Below are positions 44,929 through 53,579 of a stretch of 64,000 nt of DNA, one piece after another. A program made the translations under genes and the position numbers. Within the stretch, counting starts at the first letter, position 1, and the number at the start of each line of letters is the position of its first letter. The stretch covers positions 1 to 64,000 of the forward strand of contig CANGUG010000006.1 in the NCBI GenBank assembly GCA_947457075.1. Reading direction: 5' to 3'. Below the pieces are notes generated by a model, which made no database searches, was not told the origin of the DNA, and was given only the letters and a program-made list of their open reading frames with translations. This DNA comes from Bacteroidota bacterium (lineage in GTDB: Bacteria; Bacteroidota; Bacteroidia; Chitinophagales; Chitinophagaceae).

Positions 44929-44936
44929 ACCTTTGC
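44929..44936 (+). promoter_or_regulatory. Candidate -7 promoter element of psd
   Basis: TACCTTTG fits TAnnTTTG, 16 bases before the psd ATG and just after the cdsA stop. It suggests psd can be transcribed independently of cdsA. Confidence 0.4.
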
Positions 44937-44952
44937 GCCATAAATAACTAGT

Positions 44953-45609
44953 ATGACAATTCACAAAGAAGGCACCGCCACCATTGCTTTAACTGCATTA
45001 GTAGTAGGCGCCCTTAATATCGCCAATTTTTCCTACCTATTTCCAATAAGTACTATTGCAGCATGGGCAGTATTTGCCCTTACTTTAGGTTTGTTTCTTT
45101 TTATTGTTTCTTTTTTTAGAATGCCCAATAGAAATTGGACAAAAGATACTTCCGCAATTGTTTCTCCAGCCGATGGTAAAGTGGTGGTTATTGAAGAAGT
45201 GCAACCAGACGAATATTATAAAGAAAAAAGAATTCAAGTAAGTGTGTTTATGAGTCCAGCCAATGTGCATGTGAATCGCACACCTATTGCGGGAAATATT
45301 ATTTACAATCAATACCATCCTGGCAAATTTTTGGTAGCATGGCATCCGAAATCATCCACAGATAATGAAAGATGGTCGGTAGTGATTGAAAATGAAAAGG
45401 GAAGTATTTTATTAAAACAAATTGCAGGTGCATTGGCACGCCGTATTTGTAACTATGCTACAGTAGGAACTCAATTTGATCAAACTGCTGAATATGGCTT
45501 TATTAAGTTTGGTAGCAGGGTAGATTTATTATTGCCTTTGGATGCAAAAATTAATTGTAAAATCGGAGACGTTGTAAAAGGGGGTATTACCGTTTTAGCC
45601 AATTGGTAA
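44953..45609 (+). CDS. psd: Phosphatidylserine decarboxylase (short form)
   Basis: A 218-residue pyruvoyl enzyme that converts phosphatidylserine to phosphatidylethanolamine. There is a hydrophobic N-terminal anchor (residues ~12-50), SPADGKVVVIEE, the FMSPANVHVNRTPI active-site stretch, and the self-cleavage motif FGSR, with Ser to become the pyruvoyl group, close to the C-terminus. The short form is normal in Bacteroidota. It follows cdsA; the phosphatidylserine synthase is not in the window. Confidence 0.93.
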   Translation: MTIHKEGTATIALTALVVGALNIANFSYLFPISTIAAWAVFALTLGLFLFIVSFFRMPNRNWTKDTSAIVSPADGKVVVIEEVQPDEYYKEKRIQVSVFMSPANVHVNRTPIAGNIIYNQYHPGKFLVAWHPKSSTDNERWSVVIENEKGSILLKQIAGALARRICNYATVGTQFDQTAEYGFIKFGSRVDLLLPLDAKINCKIGDVVKGGITVLANW

Positions 45610-45652
45610 TTTTCATTTCTAGAACTGTATATTACATTACTTATACATTATT

Positions 45653-45683
45653 AAAAAGGCCTCGAGATGATCGAGGCCTTTTT
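45653..45683. terminator. Terminator between psd and the YjjG-like gene
   Basis: A perfect 13-base-pair stem (AAAAAGGCCTCGA / TCGAGGCCTTTTT, loop GATGA) lies between convergent genes and has T-runs on both exits, so it is probably bidirectional. Confidence 0.88.
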
Positions 45684-45702
45684 GTATAGTAGGTATGAGC
45701 AA

Positions 45703-46398
45703 TTACAATATACTTTCTAGCTCTTTTAAATGAGTAATGGTATAAGTAGCAGGTACCGTGGGCACTACATTGATATGATTAACAAATATGGAATCCATTC
45801 CAATATTTATGGCACCTTGGATATCGGCACTTTCATTGTCGCCAATCATAATGCTTTTCTCTAATGCAGCTTTTGCTTTATCCAAGGCAAACTCGAATAT
45901 TTCTTTATTGGGTTTTAAACTATTGCTTCCTTCAGAAGTGATTACTTCAATAAAATAAGGAGACAAATTTGAATTTTCTATTTTTTTAAATTGTACCGAT
46001 TCAAATCCATTGGTGATTAAATGCATTTGATATCCTTTGGCTTTTAAATATGCTAAAATTTCAATGGTATAAGGGAATAGATTTTTCTTATTCGGTAAAA
46101 TATCCAAGTAATCAAAGGACATAGCCCTTGAAAGTTGTTCGTCTGCAATTTTATATTCAAGTAAACTTAAGTAAATACGCTTCCATCTTAGCTCCTCTTG
46201 TTTAATAAAACCTTTGGTGTACCTGTCCCATAAACGGTGATTATGAATACTGTATTGATTAAAAAAAGCATCAAAATCGGTGATCCCTTTTGCGCCCAAA
46301 TCATACTTTTGGTATAAATCTAGTAGGGTTTCTTTAGAATTTAATTCAAAATCCCAAATGGTATGATCTAGGTCAAAAAATAAGTGTTGATAGGGCAT
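45703..46398 (-). CDS. HAD hydrolase, YjjG-type noncanonical nucleotidase
   Basis: A 231-residue haloacid-dehalogenase phosphatase. Motif I is FFDLDHTIWDF, motif II the LITNGFES stretch, motif III includes Lys in SNSLKPNKEIF, and motif IV is MIGDNESADIQGA. The four-helix cap is of the YjjG/YfnB (pyrimidine 5'-nucleotidase) type. The enzyme would clean up noncanonical nucleotides; substrate range is inferred from the family. Confidence 0.88.
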   Translation of the reverse strand: MPYQHLFFDLDHTIWDFELNSKETLLDLYQKYDLGAKGITDFDAFFNQYSIHNHRLWDRYTKGFIKQEELRWKRIYLSLLEYKIADEQLSRAMSFDYLDILPNKKNLFPYTIEILAYLKAKGYQMHLITNGFESVQFKKIENSNLSPYFIEVITSEGSNSLKPNKEIFEFALDKAKAALEKSIMIGDNESADIQGAINIGMDSIFVNHINVVPTVPATYTITHLKELESIL

Positions 46399-46479
46399 CT
46401 TTCCGAATTTGGGTTATTTATAAGTAGCGAATTTACATGATTGCTTGTTATCTTTATGCAATATTAATATTGTTTTTAT

Positions 46480-47178
46480 ATGAACATAGTGATTACAGGT
46501 GCTTCAAAAGGAATTGGATATGCCATCGCAGAAACATTTGCTGCCCATGGCCATGATTTATATTTGACAAGTAAAACCGCTAATGATTTAGCCACTGCGG
46601 CCGCTACTTTAGCAAAGCAATTCCCTACAGTGCAAATTCATTTCATGGCGGCTGATTTGTCAAAGGAGAGGGAAGTGATGGCTTTTGCTAGTTGGTGCTT
46701 ACAAAAAACAACTCCTACCATATTGGTAAACAATGCAGGTTATTTTTTGCCTGGGAAATTACAAGACGAAGCAGCAGGACAATTGCAAAGCCAATTAGAG
46801 ACCAATTTATTTTCGGCATATCATTTAACGAGGGCCTTACTTCCTAGTATGCTATCCGTTAAAACGGGTCATATTTTTAATATTTGTTCAATTGCTTCTT
46901 TAGCAGCCTACGAAAATGGGGGAGCGTATAGCATTAGCAAATTTGCCTTATTAGGATTTTCAAAAAATTTAAGATTGGAATTAAAGGACAAGGGTATTAA
47001 GGTTACAGCAGTTTGTCCAGGTGCGGTATATACCAATAGCTGGTCGGGTTCAGGGGTTGATCCAAAAAGAATTATGGAAGCAAGTGATATTGCTAAAATG
47101 GTATATGCTGCTTCACAGTTAAGTCCACAAGCAGTGGTGGAAGACATTGTAATGCGTCCTCAACTAGGAGATTTATAG
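46480..47178 (+). CDS. Short-chain dehydrogenase/reductase
   Basis: A 232-residue classical SDR. The cofactor motif GASKGIGYA, NNAGYFLPG, the Ser in CSIASLAAY and the YSISKF (Tyr-x3-Lys) are all present. Length is usual. Substrate is not recognisable. Its 3' end overlaps the convergent 92-residue gene by 6 bases. Confidence 0.9.
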   Translation: MNIVITGASKGIGYAIAETFAAHGHDLYLTSKTANDLATAAATLAKQFPTVQIHFMAADLSKEREVMAFASWCLQKTTPTILVNNAGYFLPGKLQDEAAGQLQSQLETNLFSAYHLTRALLPSMLSVKTGHIFNICSIASLAAYENGGAYSISKFALLGFSKNLRLELKDKGIKVTAVCPGAVYTNSWSGSGVDPKRIMEASDIAKMVYAASQLSPQAVVEDIVMRPQLGDL

Positions 47179-47451
47179 TCTTTCTTCCGTGTCGTCCAAG
47201 CGGGGTGTTGTATTAAAACTTTCTCTTGCTTTTTTGGTGATGGCTAATCTTTCCACAATGACATGTGCAATAAGCTTGCCAGCATCTTCGTTTGGATTTG
47301 AATTGAGTATATTTTTAAGCTTTTCCTCTGAAACATCAATACGATAAAGTATTTGAACCAGTTTTGAAAAATCATTTTTAATGAGTTCGTTAATAGCCTC
47401 TTCTAAATCAGGGGTAGATAATTTTTCAAGAGATTGCAAATTAATTTCCAT
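47173..47451 (-). CDS. Conserved hypothetical protein
   Basis: A 92-residue all-helical, acidic cytosolic protein (EKLSTPDLEEAINELIKNDF, IDVSEEKLKNILNSNP, EDAGKLIAHVIVERL). It is compact and repeat-free, without signal or membrane segments. The gene lies 9 bases after the TIGR02757 gene on the same strand, so it may be co-transcribed. I do not recognise the family with certainty; function unknown. Confidence 0.6.
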   Translation of the reverse strand: MEINLQSLEKLSTPDLEEAINELIKNDFSKLVQILYRIDVSEEKLKNILNSNPNEDAGKLIAHVIVERLAITKKARESFNTTPRLDDTEERL

Positions 47452-47460
47452 AATGGCAGT

Positions 47461-48246
47461 TTAAATATATTTTTCAATCACCCCCAAGCTAAATAAAGCA
47501 AAATCATATTTAGCAGGATCCTTTGGATCTAAAGTTCGGCAATAATCGGTTAATTCCAATGCAGTCTGCCAATCGGTTTGAGGTCTTTTTAAAATACCCA
47601 AAGTCCTGGAAACCCTTGCCACATGCACATCAATGGGAATGATTAATGAAGAAGGTTGAATGGAATGCCAAATACCAAAGTCAACGCCATGATTGTCTTT
47701 TCGGATCATCCATCGTAAAAACATATTGAGTCTTTTACATGTTGAACCAGATACTGGGCTAGAAACATGTTTTTGTGTTCGCCTGGGTGCGTCTTCTAAG
47801 GACATGAAATAGGATTGAAAATGGGTGAGCGCCCCTTGCACTGAATTTATTTTTTCACCAGTGGTTTGATTCAGAAAAAAAGCAGTTTCTAAGGAAGTAT
47901 TTTTTGCATAATGCTGTTTGAAAAATTCAATACAATATAAAGCATCGGTATCATTAAATGTTCGATGCACAAAACCTAAAATTTGTTTTAAGTCCTTGGG
48001 CGTATGGTGTAAGCAAAAATCATAGGGCGCATTATTCATGCGTTGCATTAATTCCTTTCCTTTATGAATAATGGTAGTTCTGTTTCCCCAGGCAAAAATA
48101 GCTGCAAAAAAAGCAGCAATCTCTATGTCCTGCTGCTTTTTGAATTGATGTGGAATACAAATAGGATCTTTTTCAATGAAATCAATCTTGTTGTATTGCT
48201 TTACTTTTTGGGCTAATATTTTTTTTATCTCTTGCTGTGTGCTCAC
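47461..48246 (-). CDS. TIGR02757 family protein
   Basis: A 261-residue cytosolic protein resembling the uncharacterised TIGR02757 family: IPHQFKKQQDIEIAAFFAAIFAWGNR, YDFCLHHTPKDLKQI, NMFLRWMIRKDNHGVDFGIW and IPIDVHVARVSRTLGI. The arrangement of helices and the final motif recall helix-hairpin-helix DNA glycosylases, but this is a guess. No ATG is in frame before the core; the GTG at 48246 is the likely start. Function unknown. Confidence 0.82.
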   Translation of the reverse strand: MSTQQEIKKILAQKVKQYNKIDFIEKDPICIPHQFKKQQDIEIAAFFAAIFAWGNRTTIIHKGKELMQRMNNAPYDFCLHHTPKDLKQILGFVHRTFNDTDALYCIEFFKQHYAKNTSLETAFFLNQTTGEKINSVQGALTHFQSYFMSLEDAPRRTQKHVSSPVSGSTCKRLNMFLRWMIRKDNHGVDFGIWHSIQPSSLIIPIDVHVARVSRTLGILKRPQTDWQTALELTDYCRTLDPKDPAKYDFALFSLGVIEKYI

Positions 48247-48276
48247 TATATTTTGTATCCTTTTTCAAATTTTATC

Positions 48277-49428
48277 TTATCCAATAGCTTGTTCCAAGTC
48301 GGCTATAATGTCTTCAGCATCTTCAATACCCACACTTAAGCGGATGAGTCCATCAGCTAATCCGTTGGCAATTCTTTGTTCACGTGGGATGGAAGCATGG
48401 GTCATACTAGCAGGATGATTAATGAGGGATTCAACGCCACCTAAACTTTCTGCTAGTGAAAATATTTTTGTACTAGATAACACTTTAGTTGCTGCTTCAA
48501 CACTGTCATCCTTTAAGGTAAAGCTCATCATGCCCCCAAAACCACGCATTTGTTTTTTGGCTATAGCATGATTAGGATGATCGGGGAATCCACACCAATA
48601 TACTTTGGCTACTTTTGGATGTTGACGTAAATAGGCAGCCACTTTTTCCCCGTTCTCACAATGCCTTTGCATTCTTACATGCAATGTTTTTATACCCCTT
48701 AAAACTAGGAAACAATCCTGTGGCCCAGGAACTGCCCCTGTACTTTTTTGAATAAAGTACAATTGATCCCTTAAGTCCTGGTCATTCATTACTAAACAAC
48801 CTTGGATCACATCACTATGTCCTCCTAAATATTTAGTAGCCGAATGCATTACAATTGTTGCTCCGTCATCCAATGGATTTTGTAAATAAGGTGACGCGAA
48901 AGTATTATCGACACAAACGATACAATTGTGTTTTTTTCCAATAGATGCAATGGCAGCGATATCCGTAATATTCATTAATGGGTTGGTTGGTGTTTCTACC
49001 CAAATTAATTTTGTTTTAGGGGTAATGGCATTGGTTACATTTTCGGCATTAGAGGTATCAACATAATGAAATTTAATATTCATTTTTTCATACACTTTTG
49101 AAAACAAACGAAAAGTACCCCCATACATATCGTGTGCAGCAATTACTTCATCGCCTGGCACCAATAAGCGCATAACTGCATCTGTTGCTGCTACTCCACT
49201 TGCAAATGCCAATCCAAATTTTCCATTTTCAATCACTGCAAACGCTTCTTCCAATGCAAAACGAGTCGGATTCTGACTTCTTGCATATTCATATCCTTTA
49301 TGTACACCAGGTGCCGATTGCACATAAGTGGAAGTTTGGTAAATAGGCGTCATAATTGCCCCAGTACTTGGATCGGGATGTGCACCTGCATGAATATATT
49401 TTGTACCTAAATTATTTTTATGACTCAT
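48277..49428 (-). CDS. Trans-sulfuration PLP enzyme (cystathionine gamma-synthase-like)
   Basis: A 383-residue Cys/Met metabolism PLP enzyme. It shows GTKYIHAGAHPDPSTGA, the phosphate-binding FASGVAATDAV, IAHDMYGGTFRLF, the Asp in VCVDNTFASPYLQNP, the cofactor Lys in HSATKYLGGHSDV and the C-terminal SLGGVESLINHPASMTHA. It could be cystathionine gamma-synthase, gamma-lyase or beta-lyase; the family does not separate them by eye. No other methionine gene is next to it. Confidence 0.88.
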   Translation of the reverse strand: MSHKNNLGTKYIHAGAHPDPSTGAIMTPIYQTSTYVQSAPGVHKGYEYARSQNPTRFALEEAFAVIENGKFGLAFASGVAATDAVMRLLVPGDEVIAAHDMYGGTFRLFSKVYEKMNIKFHYVDTSNAENVTNAITPKTKLIWVETPTNPLMNITDIAAIASIGKKHNCIVCVDNTFASPYLQNPLDDGATIVMHSATKYLGGHSDVIQGCLVMNDQDLRDQLYFIQKSTGAVPGPQDCFLVLRGIKTLHVRMQRHCENGEKVAAYLRQHPKVAKVYWCGFPDHPNHAIAKKQMRGFGGMMSFTLKDDSVEAATKVLSSTKIFSLAESLGGVESLINHPASMTHASIPREQRIANGLADGLIRLSVGIEDAEDIIADLEQAIG

Positions 49429-49476
49429 ATAGAATTGATTTTATTTTTTATGTAGCATTTTTAATGAGAGAAGTAA

Positions 49477-50148
49477 TTATTCATTAATATGATTTCCTTT
49501 TTTAAACATTCGATACGAAAAAATTGTTGGAACAATTACCATCACAAATACGATTGCTAAAAAGGCAATTAGCGCTATTTTGTTGGGTAATACAAGTGTT
49601 GCAAAAGCTTGCAGGATTCCGCCATATAGCCAAACCTTACCAGCAAGTTTATGTGTTGCATTCCAATTGTCAACATTTTCTAAGGTCCATGGAAGTTTAA
49701 ATCCAGCAAAATAATTTTGGTGCAACTTGGGCATATACCAACCCATTGCAGCAAATGCCAATCCGATAAAGGGCAATAAAATTTTAGTAATATTCCCATT
49801 GTTATTGGTAGCCGATTGGGTAATAATCACTCCAAGAATGCTTAAAAAAAGGACCATGAATAGGGCAAATTTTTTGAACATGCCATCATCTTCCGCTTTG
49901 TATCTTTTAGGATCTATATTTTTAAGATTGGATAAAATTAAATAGGTAAATAGTCCTACGGCCGCCATAATTCCGGGTCCTAGAAAAATGGTTTCCCTAC
50001 TTCCCCAAGCATCCGCTATACCATTTATATTAAAATGGGTAGGAATCTGCTTATTTGGGTCTAAGGTGGAATAGATATAAGCTGCATATCCTAATGGCAT
50101 TAACAATAAAAACAATGCAATTAAAAGGTTAGGACCGAACTTTTTCAT
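49477..50148 (-). CDS. DUF1648 / SdpI-like membrane protein
   Basis: A 223-residue polytopic membrane protein with about six hydrophobic segments. The DUF1648 signature is PTHFNINGIADAWGSRETIF near the N-terminus, followed by a SdpI-type C-terminal part (GKVWLYGGILQAFATLVLP). In Bacillus, SdpI gives immunity to a killing factor, but most members have no known role. The ATG at 50148 is preferred; the GTG at 50187 adds an unneeded hydrophilic tail. Confidence 0.75.
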   Translation of the reverse strand: MKKFGPNLLIALFLLLMPLGYAAYIYSTLDPNKQIPTHFNINGIADAWGSRETIFLGPGIMAAVGLFTYLILSNLKNIDPKRYKAEDDGMFKKFALFMVLFLSILGVIITQSATNNNGNITKILLPFIGLAFAAMGWYMPKLHQNYFAGFKLPWTLENVDNWNATHKLAGKVWLYGGILQAFATLVLPNKIALIAFLAIVFVMVIVPTIFSYRMFKKGNHINE

Positions 50149-50214
50149 CTGTTTTATGAGTTTTTGGCTCTTTTGATTTGATACCACAAGTTACTATTTA
50201 TGCCTAAAAAAAAT

Positions 50215-50222
50215 TACTTTTG
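50215..50222 (+). promoter_or_regulatory. Candidate -7 promoter element of the deoxyhypusine synthase-like gene
   Basis: TACTTTTG fits TAnnTTTG and ends 16 bases before the ATG at 50239. The ATG at 50200 lies upstream of this element, which supports 50239 as the start. Confidence 0.45.
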
Positions 50223-50238
50223 CATCAAATCTGAAAAA

Positions 50239-51213
50239 ATGAGCAAAGGACCTGTTTCCCAATTTATAGAGCATCAATACCGACATTTTAATGCTGCCGC
50301 TTTAGTAGATGCTGCTAAAGGATATGAAACCCATTTATTAGAAGGGGGAAAAATGCTAGTGAGTTTGGCAGGTGCCATGAGTACGGCTGAATTGGGCATT
50401 AGCTTGGCGGAAATGATTCGTCAGGATAAAATTGCCATTATTAGCTGTACGGGAGCCAACTTGGAAGAGGATGTTATGAATTTAGTTGCCCATAGCCATT
50501 ACAAGCGTGTTCCAAATTACCGTGATTTAACTCCACAGGATGAGTGGGATTTATTAGAGAACCATTATAACCGTGTGACAGATACTTGTATTCCTGAAGA
50601 AGAGGCATTTAGAAGATTACAAAAACATATTGTAAAGTTTTGGAAAGATGCGGAAGCAAAAGGGGAGCGTTATTTTCCACATGAATTTTTGTACCAAGTG
50701 GTATTGAGTGGAGAATTAGAACAGTATTATGAAATTGATCCTAAGGATAGCTGGATTGTTGCAGCTGCTAAAAAGAATATTCCAATTGTTGTTCCAGGAT
50801 GGGAGGACAGTACTACCGGAAATATTTTTGCTAGCTACGTAATTAAAAATGAATTAAAAGCAAGTACCGTTAAGAATGGTATTGAATATATGATTATGTT
50901 AACTGAATGGTATAGAGCCAACAGTGGTGGTAAAGGAGTTGGCTTCTTCCAAGTAGGAGGTGGTATTGCCGGTGATTTCCCTATTTGTGTAGTACCCATG
51001 ATGTACCAGGACTTGGAGTGGCATGATGTTCCTTTCTGGAGCTATTTCTGTCAAATAAGTGATAGTACAACTTCCTATGGATCTTATTCAGGCGCTGTCC
51101 CTAATGAAAAAATTACATGGGGTAAATTAGATATTCATACGCCTAAATTTATTGTAGAAAGTGATGCTACCATTGTAGTACCATTGATTTTCGCCTACAT
51201 ATTAGGTCAATAG
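50239..51213 (+). CDS. Deoxyhypusine synthase-like protein
   Basis: A 324-residue protein of the deoxyhypusine synthase family (spermidine-dependent NAD enzyme). It shows GGKMLVSLAGAMSTAELGIS, ISCTGANLEEDV, GWEDSTTGNIFAS, and near the C-terminus SYSGAVPNEKITWGKLDI. The Lys in WGK matches the catalytic Lys of eukaryotic DHS. Bacteria lack eIF5A, so in Bacteroidota the physiological product is uncertain; homospermidine or another aminobutyl transfer is suspected. The upstream ATG at 50200 would add 13 odd residues; a promoter-like element lies between the two starts. Confidence 0.88.
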   Translation: MSKGPVSQFIEHQYRHFNAAALVDAAKGYETHLLEGGKMLVSLAGAMSTAELGISLAEMIRQDKIAIISCTGANLEEDVMNLVAHSHYKRVPNYRDLTPQDEWDLLENHYNRVTDTCIPEEEAFRRLQKHIVKFWKDAEAKGERYFPHEFLYQVVLSGELEQYYEIDPKDSWIVAAAKKNIPIVVPGWEDSTTGNIFASYVIKNELKASTVKNGIEYMIMLTEWYRANSGGKGVGFFQVGGGIAGDFPICVVPMMYQDLEWHDVPFWSYFCQISDSTTSYGSYSGAVPNEKITWGKLDIHTPKFIVESDATIVVPLIFAYILGQ

Positions 51214-51216
51214 AAA

Positions 51217-51408
51217 TAAAAAGCCCTTAAAATTTAATAAGGTATAAACTAAATCAAGGCCACCGTTTAAGGGTGGCCTTGAAAAAATCTTAAGACATAA
51301 ATTAAAAAGCCCTTAAAATTTAATAAGGTATAAGCTAAATCAAGGCCACCGTTTAAGGGTGGCCTTGAAAAAATCTTAAGACATAAATTAAAAAGCCCTT
51401 AAAATTTA
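51217..51408 (+). repeat. 86-bp direct tandem repeat, two copies plus a 20-base partial
   Basis: Units start at 51217 and 51303 and differ at a single base (A at 51248, G at 51334); a third copy stops after 20 bases at 51408. Each full unit holds a 10-base-pair hairpin (CAAGGCCACC / GGTGGCCTTG, loop GTTTAAG) at 51255-51281 and 51341-51367. Each unit also begins with AAAAGCCCTTAAA, the left arm of the terminator that follows the array. The near-perfect identity points to a recent duplication. No coding content. Confidence 0.9.
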
Positions 51409-51422
51409 TTTAAGGGCTTTTT
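51390..51422. terminator. Terminator between the deoxyhypusine synthase-like gene and the M28 gene
   Basis: A perfect 14-base-pair stem (AAAAAGCCCTTAAA / TTTAAGGGCTTTTT, loop ATTTA) lies between convergent genes. The left arm is copied at the start of each 86-bp repeat unit upstream, but only this last copy has its right arm. Confidence 0.85.
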
Positions 51423-51442
51423 AATTATCTTTTTTGTAAAGC

Positions 51443-52987
51443 TTATCTAGCTGGCATGTTCAAAGGAATATCTCTTTTTAACATTTCATCTCGGTTCGCA
51501 ATTTCGCAAGCGGTAAAGAAAACCATCTTTGTTCTTTTCTCCATTAGTTCAAAGTTAATTTTCTCTATAGTATCTGTTGGTTTATGGTAATCTGCTAATA
51601 ACATACCATCGTAGAAAAACAATACTGGCACCCCTTTGCGTGCAAAATTATAATGATCGCTTCTGTAGTAAATCATATTCTTATCAGCTGGATCATCATA
51701 TTTATAATCCAAGGTAATGTTGCTTGATTGCTTATTAGCTGTTTCGTTAATTCCTTGTAATTCTGAACTTAATTTATCATGACCAATTACATATATGTAG
51801 TTTAATGAATCAGCTGTTGTACGCTCAGTATCCACTCGACCAATCATGTCGGTATTTAAGTCGGCCGTTGTTTTGTCCAAAGGGAATAATGGATGCTCAG
51901 AATAATACTGAGAGCCCCATAAGCCTTTCTCTTCTCCACTCACCGTCATAAATACAATGCTGCGTCTTGGTTTTTTACCAGCTTTCGCTGCTGCTGCAAA
52001 AGCTTCTGCCATTTGCATTACACCAACAGTGCCAGATCCGTCATCGTCTGCACCATACCAAATTACATTTCCTCTTTTACCTAAGTGATCATAGTGACCA
52101 GTTAAAAATAAGTACTCGTCTTTTTTATCGGTACCAGGTAACACCGCAATCACATTGCTACTTTCTAAGTTGTCCGTTTTTTTAGTAGCAACTACGGTAA
52201 CATCGGCAGCAAATTCACCTTTTGTAATTCCACTTAACTCAGTCACTGTTTTACCTTGTTTTGCTAAAATGGCACTTGCCAAATTAACTGAAACATTTGC
52301 CATTAAAAAGGCAGGACCCTCATTCTTTTTTAAGTACATGTTTCCTTTTGTTTCAGTTGGTGTTTTACGTGGGAAACTCTCGGAAACAACCAATATGCCT
52401 GCTGCTCCTTTAGCACTAGCATTGCGCATTTTTGCCATAGGAGACGCTGGATTTGAATTAAATGCACGGTTGCCACCTTGACCCATGGTTGGCATTCCTG
52501 CGCTACTACCTTCCAAAATAAGTACCAATTTGCCTTTTACATCTAAGCCAGCATAGTCATTGATTCCCTTTGTATCATCAACTATACCATAACCAGCAAA
52601 TACCACATTTGTATAATCCCATTTGCCATTCGCTATTGTTTGAAGAGAGAAATTAAAATCTTTATCCCATTCAAATGAAGTACCATTTACAAAAATTCCC
52701 TTAGCGGTTAAATTGTCTTGGTAAACAGGATAAGTTTGTTGGTAGCTTGTGCCATTGCCTGGCAACAAACCCATTCTCTTAAATTCACTTTCAATATAAG
52801 CAGCAGCCTTTTTTTGTCCAGGAGTTGCTGTTTCACGACCCTCCATTTCTGCACTCGCAATTACGGATAACTTTTCTTTTAAGGCAGTGGCGGTAATTAC
52901 ATTACTAAATTTTGTAAGTACTTTTCCTTTTTGTGCAAATGACGCAGTGCTTATAAATAGCGTTAAAATCCAAATAATTTTCTTCAT
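51443..52987 (-). CDS. Exported M28 family metallopeptidase
   Basis: A 514-residue zinc peptidase with a signal peptide (IIWILTLFISTASFAQ), a protease-associated insert in the middle and an M28 catalytic domain. Zinc ligands are seen in TGHYDHLGKRG, GADDDGSGTVG, SGEEKGLWGS, LNTDMIGR and ADYHKPTDT. It lacks the PDZ-like tail of the M28 peptidase at 3661-5289, with which it shares only the family core. Probably acts in the periplasm or outside the cell on peptides. It is separated by the repeat array from the convergent gene. Confidence 0.9.
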   Translation of the reverse strand: MKKIIWILTLFISTASFAQKGKVLTKFSNVITATALKEKLSVIASAEMEGRETATPGQKKAAAYIESEFKRMGLLPGNGTSYQQTYPVYQDNLTAKGIFVNGTSFEWDKDFNFSLQTIANGKWDYTNVVFAGYGIVDDTKGINDYAGLDVKGKLVLILEGSSAGMPTMGQGGNRAFNSNPASPMAKMRNASAKGAAGILVVSESFPRKTPTETKGNMYLKKNEGPAFLMANVSVNLASAILAKQGKTVTELSGITKGEFAADVTVVATKKTDNLESSNVIAVLPGTDKKDEYLFLTGHYDHLGKRGNVIWYGADDDGSGTVGVMQMAEAFAAAAKAGKKPRRSIVFMTVSGEEKGLWGSQYYSEHPLFPLDKTTADLNTDMIGRVDTERTTADSLNYIYVIGHDKLSSELQGINETANKQSSNITLDYKYDDPADKNMIYYRSDHYNFARKGVPVLFFYDGMLLADYHKPTDTIEKINFELMEKRTKMVFFTACEIANRDEMLKRDIPLNMPAR

Positions 52988-53022
52988 GTATTTAATTTTA
53001 GTTATAATTTATTTTTTAATTG

Positions 53023-53478
53023 TTAAGCGCAGGTGATTTTATTGACTCTGTTCTGGTGTCTGCCGCCTTCAAATGCAGTGGTCATAAATTTTTCAATCAT
53101 TTCTTTGGCTGCTTCTAAACTTACAAAACGTGCAGGGATGCATATCATATTTGCATCATTGTGTAAGCGTGTTAATTCAGCTACTTCCGTCAACCAACAT
53201 AATCCAGCGCGGATGCCCTCGTGCTTATTGGCAGTCATTGCTACACCATTAGCACTGCCACAAAATAATATGCCGAAACTCGCTTCTCCGGTTTCAACAC
53301 TTTTTGCGGTTGGATGGGCAAAATCAGGATAATCAACAGAATCAGCATTATACGTGCCAAAATCCTTTACTTGATAGCCACTGTTTTCAAGCCACTGTTT
53401 AACTTCATCCTTATAGCCCACGCCTGCATGGTCGGCACCTATTGCAATGGGTTTTGATTTTTCGAACACAAACGACAT
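53023..53478 (-). CDS. rpiB: Ribose 5-phosphate isomerase B
   Basis: A 151-residue enzyme interconverting ribose 5-phosphate and ribulose 5-phosphate. Motifs: IAIGADHAGVGYKDEV, VDYPDFAHPTAKSV and the active-site FCGSANGVAMTANKHEGIRA with Cys. Length and fold match RpiB, the LacAB-like type. It is 35 bases upstream of the M28 gene in the same direction. Confidence 0.93.
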   Translation of the reverse strand: MSFVFEKSKPIAIGADHAGVGYKDEVKQWLENSGYQVKDFGTYNADSVDYPDFAHPTAKSVETGEASFGILFCGSANGVAMTANKHEGIRAGLCWLTEVAELTRLHNDANMICIPARFVSLEAAKEMIEKFMTTAFEGGRHQNRVNKITCA

Positions 53479-53579
53479 AGTAGTATTGTTTAAAATGATA
53501 AGGTGGCTGATTCATTTTCAGCTAGGAATAAAGTTAAGGGTTCTCCCTCAAAAAGGGAAAGCAAATACAGGAAATTGTA

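Noticed and set aside
51217..51408. CRISPR-like array
   Set aside because: The 86-bp units follow each other directly with no unique spacers, and no cas gene is near.
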